DNA of 64,000 nt from Kingella oralis (GTDB lineage Bacteria > Pseudomonadota > Gammaproteobacteria > Burkholderiales > Neisseriaceae), in assembly GCF_014054985.1 (NCBI RefSeq), contig NZ_CP059569.1, positions 1,302,001-1,366,000 on the forward strand, read 5' to 3'. Of this stretch, positions 57,931-64,000 are shown piece after piece; position 1 is the first letter of the stretch; each line of letters begins with the position of its first letter. The position numbers were made by a program, and so were the translations under genes. Under the pieces are notes generated by a model, which made no database searches, was not told the origin of the DNA, and saw nothing but the letters and a program-made list of their open reading frames with translations.

Positions 57931-58011
57931 CGGCGGTAAGGCAGCCTGAAACCCAGTTTAGCGAAGCGAAAACCGCTTCCAAACCAGCGTTTCAGGCTGC
58001 CATTAACATTC

Positions 58012-58050
58012 CCACAATGGAGTGGCAACGGCTCGTCGCCCAATCCGCCA
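58012..58050. repeat. fragment of the palindromic element
   Basis: CACAATGGAGTGGCAACGGC then TCGTCGCCCAATCC, one arm only; a similar fragment is at 58422-58480. Confidence 0.55.
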
Positions 58051-58115
58051 AACAATATCGCCATTTAGCTTTTCAGGCTGCCCTCCCATCCACCCGCCAC
58101 CACAAAGGAAAAACC

Positions 58116-58367
58116 ATGCCCCTCACCGACACCGAAACCGCCGGTCTGCTTGCCGTCAAAGGCGTGGGCAAAACCGTGCTACAACGCTTACAATAAATGG
58201 GCTTGGACGATGTAGCCAAGCTGGCTGCGGCAAACCCCGCCGATATTTTGCAGCAGGGCGCGGCAATCACAGGTTCAAGCTGCTGGAAAAACAGCCCGCA
58301 AGCCAAAGCCGCCATCACCGCCGCCGTGGCTTGGGCGCAGGCACAGCAAGGTAATAAGGCAGCCTGA
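58116..58367 (+). pseudogene. helix-hairpin-helix protein broken by an in-frame stop
   Basis: The frame reads MPLTDTETAGLLAVKGVGKT, then VLQRLQ, a TAA at 58194-58196, an ATG (MGLDDVAKLAAANPADILQQ), GAAITGSSCWKNSPQAKAAI and on to a TGA from a DUS at 58365. The second half continues the same helix-hairpin-helix domain without a shift, so a single substitution (probably CAA to TAA) interrupted an 83-residue protein. The stop is immediately followed by ATG (TAAATGG), so a 56-residue C-terminal part might still be made by re-initiation. AAAGGAAAAACC precedes the first ATG. Confidence 0.75.
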
Positions 58368-58504
58368 AACGAAGTTCAAACCGCATCCAAACAACCGTTT
58401 CAGGCTGCCGCTAACACGCCCACAATGAAACGGCGACGGCTCGTCGCCCAATCCATCATTTAGATTTTCAGGCTGCCTTTGGAGAATGAGGCAGCCTGAA
58501 AAAA

Positions 58505-58866
58505 CAAAACCGCTTGGTGTTCTACCATGCGGTTTTTTACTAAATCTAGATAGATTGAATTTCAGGCTGCCTAATCCATCGCAAATGTTGGATGCTACTG
58601 CCCCTCCCCTACGTCCAGCCGAACGCAGTATCCTTTTTTCGGGAACAAGCATGCGCTTGTCCGACGACGCGCAAAGCGCGGCTAGTTCGCACGCGCCGAA
58701 AAAAGGATGCGCAGTGAGGGAAGTTTGGCGTAGCCAAACCTTCACGTCGGGGTCGCCTTTCTTTTGCTTACTTTTCTTTGGCGAGGCAAAGAAAAGGAAG
58801 TGCCCCGTCGGCATGAGACGCATGGTTAAAGCCAAACGAATGCTAACCACAAAGCACCAAACCAAA
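58505..58866 (+). repeat. hairpin-rich structured repeat, copy C
   Basis: Opens with the hairpin CCGCTTGGT with ACCATGCGG plus T tract. Core: H1 GTATCCTTTTTTCGG (58628-58642) with CCGAAAAAAGGATGC (58696-58710); small hairpin GCGC-AAA-GCGC (58669-58679); H2 GTTTGGC-GTA-GCCAAAC (58723-58739); H3 CTTACTTTTCTTTG with CAAAGAAAAGGAAG. The 58368-59023 gap contains nothing else but DUS and a palindromic-element fragment (58422-58480). Confidence 0.8.
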
Positions 58867-59023
58867 GCATGATGTGCGGAGCAACGCCCTTTCCAACAAA
58901 ATCCATTCAAACTTCGTCAAACTTCATTTCACCCAGCCTCATCCCACCCCCCAACCCCTACAAAATCCCCCTGAAACCCTGTAAAATCCGCCCTTTCCAC
59001 ACATCGCAACTCTCTTAAATATC

Positions 59024-61918
<2,895 letters not shown>

Positions 61919-61921
61919 CGG

Positions 61922-61978
61922 GATAGGCAACCTGAAAACGCTTTTTGTTTGAGCTTCGCTCGTTTTCAGGCTGCCTCA
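61922..61978 (+). terminator. DUS-pair terminator of ftsK
   Basis: TAGGCAACCTGAAAACG (one changed base in the DUS) and CGTTTTCAGGCTGCCTCA, enclosing GAGCTTCGCTC. Confidence 0.65.
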
Positions 61979-62002
61979 CTTTATTAAACAAAGGAACGCC
62001 AA

Positions 62003-62695
62003 ATGCCCAAATTTCTCAATACCAGCGCCACATCCTATTATTTAGAAGAGTTAATCAAGCAAGCCAAAGAACGCCTGTGGTTAATTAGCCCTTATCTCAA
62101 ATTCAGCGACCGTATCAAAGAACTGTTGGAAGACAAAAACCGCATGAAAATTGACATACGGATTGTGTACGGCAAAAGCGAATTACAGCCTGCCGAAGCC
62201 AACTGGTTGAAAACTCTTGATTACGTTCGTACCAGCTACTGCGCCAATTTGCACGCCAAATGCTACATCAGCGAAGGGGCGTGCATCATTACCAGCCTTA
62301 ACCTCTACGAGTTCAGCCAAATCAACAACAACGAAATGGGCATTTTGCTCATCCGCCGCGATGATGCCACCACTTACAAAGAAGCCTACGACGAAGCGCA
62401 ACGCATCATCCGCATCAGTGAAGAAGTCAAAATTTCATTGGATGTGGTAGAAAAAACCGAAGAATTTGCCGAAGAAAGCAGCGACAAGCAATACAACCAC
62501 CTAACCGCCGCCAAACTTGCCGAAAAATGGGGTATAGATACCGCCGAATGCAACAAACGCCTCTGCGCCGCAGGCTTGCAAGAGCTACAAGGCAAGTCCT
62601 ATCACCTCACCGAAAAAGGCAAAACCGTAGGCGGCATCGTTAAAAAAGGCAAGTTTGGTTATTTCATTGTTTATCCAGAAGATTTAACTCTATAA
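62003..62695 (+). CDS. PLD-like domain protein with degenerate HKD motif
   Basis: 230 residues. N-terminal PLD-like domain: YYLEELIKQAKERLWLISPY and LHAKCYISEGACIITSLNLY, with one HxK but no Asp in the usual position and only one half-site, so it may dimerise or be inactive. The C-terminal part (about 160-230) has YNHLTAAKLAEKWGIDTAEC and a KKGKFGYFIVYPEDL end, which looks like a winged or beta domain. The family includes nucleases linked to restriction and defence, but no such genes are next to it. Preceded by AAAGGAACG. Confidence 0.65.
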   Translation: MPKFLNTSATSYYLEELIKQAKERLWLISPYLKFSDRIKELLEDKNRMKIDIRIVYGKSELQPAEANWLKTLDYVRTSYCANLHAKCYISEGACIITSLNLYEFSQINNNEMGILLIRRDDATTYKEAYDEAQRIIRISEEVKISLDVVEKTEEFAEESSDKQYNHLTAAKLAEKWGIDTAECNKRLCAAGLQELQGKSYHLTEKGKTVGGIVKKGKFGYFIVYPEDLTL

Positions 62696-62696
62696 T

Positions 62697-62743
62697 CCTT
62701 TTCAGGCTGCCTCCCCATTATCCCCCAAAGGCAGCCTGAAAAC
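62697..62743 (+). terminator. inverted-DUS terminator
   Basis: CCTTTTCAGGCTGCCT and AAGGCAGCCTGAAAA, right after the PLD-like gene. Confidence 0.65.
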
Positions 62744-62763
62744 CACCTCACTCACACCACCAC

Positions 62764-63519
62764 ATGAAAACACCCTTCACCCTCCTCACCCTAGCCACCC
62801 TCACCGCCTGCCACCCCCAATCCCACGCCCCCAACGCTGCCTCCACCGCCATCGCCAGCAGCACCGCCCCCGCCCACAAACCTTGCGGCAGCCTGAAAAC
62901 CGTGCAAACCGCCGACGAGCTATTGCAGCAAATCCGCGGCGAACTGGGCAGCAGCTGCCTGTTTGACCTCTCCGCCGCCGAGCTGGAAGCCGCGTGGGGC
63001 TTGAAAGTGTTTGACTACCGCAACCAAAGCGAAGAACAGCGCGACGCGCAGTTTGAAGCAATGCTCGCCTACGACCAAACCCAAACCGCGCTCTACATCA
63101 AACGCCTGCCGCCCAGCCCCAACGACTTCACCTACAACCACACCGACGAAATCCAAATAGCCAAAAGCAGCGGCAAACGCTACAACCTCGGCGGCGACAG
63201 CAATCAATACGCCCTGCCCGCAGGCTTCCCCCCGCCCAACGATACCCGCCGCCCCGAAGAAATCAAACCCACCTTGTGCGCGCAAAAATCGCCCAAGCCC
63301 AGCGATTACCAGCCCTTCGCCTTCCATATCTGGACCAACCCCGAACACCGCGCCGACCTGCCCCAGCTGGTGATTTTCGCCGACGGCTGCGGCGCGCCCG
63401 AAACCATCACCGTCTATCGCCAAGCCCTGTCAGGCACCTACCCGTTTTACTGCACCGATTTGGCGCAATGCACCTCTCCCGCCGCCAGCGAAGCCGCAAG
63501 CAATACCGGCGCGCCCTAA
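62764..63519 (+). CDS. hypothetical lipoprotein
   Basis: 251 residues. Signal peptide MKTPFTLLTLATLTAC with lipobox LTAC, then a low-complexity Ala/Ser/Pro stretch. The mature part has LLQQIRGELGSSCLFDLSAAE, FDYRNQSEEQRDAQFEAML and FAFHIWTNPEHRADLPQLVI; four Cys residues after position 60 could form disulfides. No recognised family. One DUS is in frame (GSLKTV). Downstream the gap 63520-63806 holds a palindromic repeat copy. Confidence 0.6.
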   Translation: MKTPFTLLTLATLTACHPQSHAPNAASTAIASSTAPAHKPCGSLKTVQTADELLQQIRGELGSSCLFDLSAAELEAAWGLKVFDYRNQSEEQRDAQFEAMLAYDQTQTALYIKRLPPSPNDFTYNHTDEIQIAKSSGKRYNLGGDSNQYALPAGFPPPNDTRRPEEIKPTLCAQKSPKPSDYQPFAFHIWTNPEHRADLPQLVIFADGCGAPETITVYRQALSGTYPFYCTDLAQCTSPAASEAASNTGAP

Positions 63520-63560
63520 TTTTTGTTTGCACAGCATTTCAGGCTGCCCCAGCAATCGCC

Positions 63561-63698
63561 AAGGCAGCCTGAAATCTATGCAAAATCGGCAACCGATGGC
63601 ATTTCGGCGGCCCGCCGATGTTGCCACCCCGCAAAACCCTGTCGGGCACACCATCTGGCAATCAATCGTTGCCGCTCCATTATTTAAATTTCAGGCTG
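63561..63698. repeat. DUS-flanked palindromic intergenic repeat, copy 12
   Basis: AGGCAGCCTGAAATC at the left, GGCATTTCGGCGGCCCGCCG as left arm, degenerate right arm ATCGTTGCCGCTCCATTATT and a DUS at the right end. Reading frames across it are spurious. Confidence 0.7.
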
Positions 63699-63806
63699 CC
63701 CTAGAACACGCTAAGGGCAGCCTGAAACGCATTTTATGTACGATTCGTACACGGCGAACATTGCCGCCCTATCTTATTTTTTATTTTAATCAAGCATTAA
63801 GCGCGA

Positions 63807-64000
63807 TTAGCGATATTCCGCCGTCCAGCGAATCGCATCAATCGCCGCGCCAATATTGGCAACGGGTTCGCGGTTCAGCCCTTGCTCCAACGCGCATTGC
63901 GCCACGGCACGCGCCACGGTTTGCGAAAACTCGGTTAATTGCGCAACAGGAGGCAGTACCGCCGCGCCGGCAACATCGGGGTTCACCAAGCCGCTGAGTG
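63807..64000 (-). CDS. NAD-dependent malic enzyme, C-terminal part (cut by window edge)
   Basis: The minus-strand frame ends with stop at 63807 and stays open to the window end (LSGLVNPDVAGAAVLPPVAQ, then LTEFSQTVARAVAQCALEQG, then AIDAIRWTAEYR). The pattern LLPP...VSxxxA..VA..A...G and the ending AIDxxxWxAEYR resemble the C-terminus of MaeA-type NAD malic enzyme (E. coli ends ...AIDDNFWQAEYR). The catalytic domain lies beyond the window. Assignment is tentative. Confidence 0.55.
   Translation of the reverse strand, partial: LSGLVNPDVAGAAVLPPVAQLTEFSQTVARAVAQCALEQGLNREPVANIGAAIDAIRWTAEYR

Overview
This window is chromosomal DNA from a member of the Neisseriaceae, most likely a Kingella-type species. 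The clearest evidence is the DNA uptake sequence AGGCAGCCTGAA (reverse complement TTCAGGCTGCCT). It occurs well over 100 times in both orientations, inside genes and between them, and matches the Kingella dialect of the neisserial DUS. Gene order (hemD-hemX-hemY, thrS-infC-rpmI-rplT, pilS-pilR) and the protein sequences agree with a beta-proteobacterium of this family. No rRNA, CRISPR array or complete insertion sequence was seen.

Layout. 1-970 is the right-hand end of a probable prophage (C-terminus of a cytosine methyltransferase, a DUF551-like protein, two small proteins) abutting the 3' end of tRNA-Leu(UAG). 1.1-11.3 kb holds RNA-modification and housekeeping genes (rluF-like, hemYXD, an SDR, an acyltransferase, era, trmJ, rsmJ). 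11.4-17.1 kb holds parC and the type IV pilus two-component pair pilS-pilR. 17.5-22.6 kb (minus strand) holds rpoH, tadA and the thrS-infC-rpmI-rplT operon. 22.8-30.5 kb holds tgt, a methyltransferase, a UDG-like protein, glyA, a small lipoprotein, a possibly phase-variable gene behind a (CCAA)3 tract, and a sodium symporter. 31.2-37.5 kb holds hda, an HAD phosphatase, a gene-free block with two probable small RNAs (6S RNA and a candidate Fur-controlled sRNA), folD and rnr. 38-46.5 kb holds waaF, the iron uptake operon efeUOB, glycerate kinase and a GntP-type permease. 46.7-57 kb holds SIMPL, esterase, TatD, serC, grxD, trpS, trxB, serB and an LTA-synthase-like membrane enzyme. 57.3-64 kb holds pth, a broken helix-hairpin-helix gene, an ftsK-type translocase, a PLD-like protein, a lipoprotein and the 3' end of a malic enzyme gene.

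How genes work together. hemD, hemX and hemY act in haem synthesis. serC, serB, glyA and folD cover serine synthesis and one-carbon transfer. efeU, efeO and efeB form an iron importer with a candidate Fur box. A second candidate Fur box lies beside the putative sRNA. PilS/PilR would control pili, the machinery that takes up DUS-tagged DNA.

Non-coding architecture is the most distinctive part. Inverted DUS pairs act as transcription terminators after many genes. A roughly 130 bp imperfect palindrome flanked by DUS is scattered in gaps. A roughly 350 bp hairpin-rich element occurs three times, with base-pair-preserving substitutions between copies. A short DUS-linked repeat has been built into the coding sequence for the C-terminal tail of RNase R.
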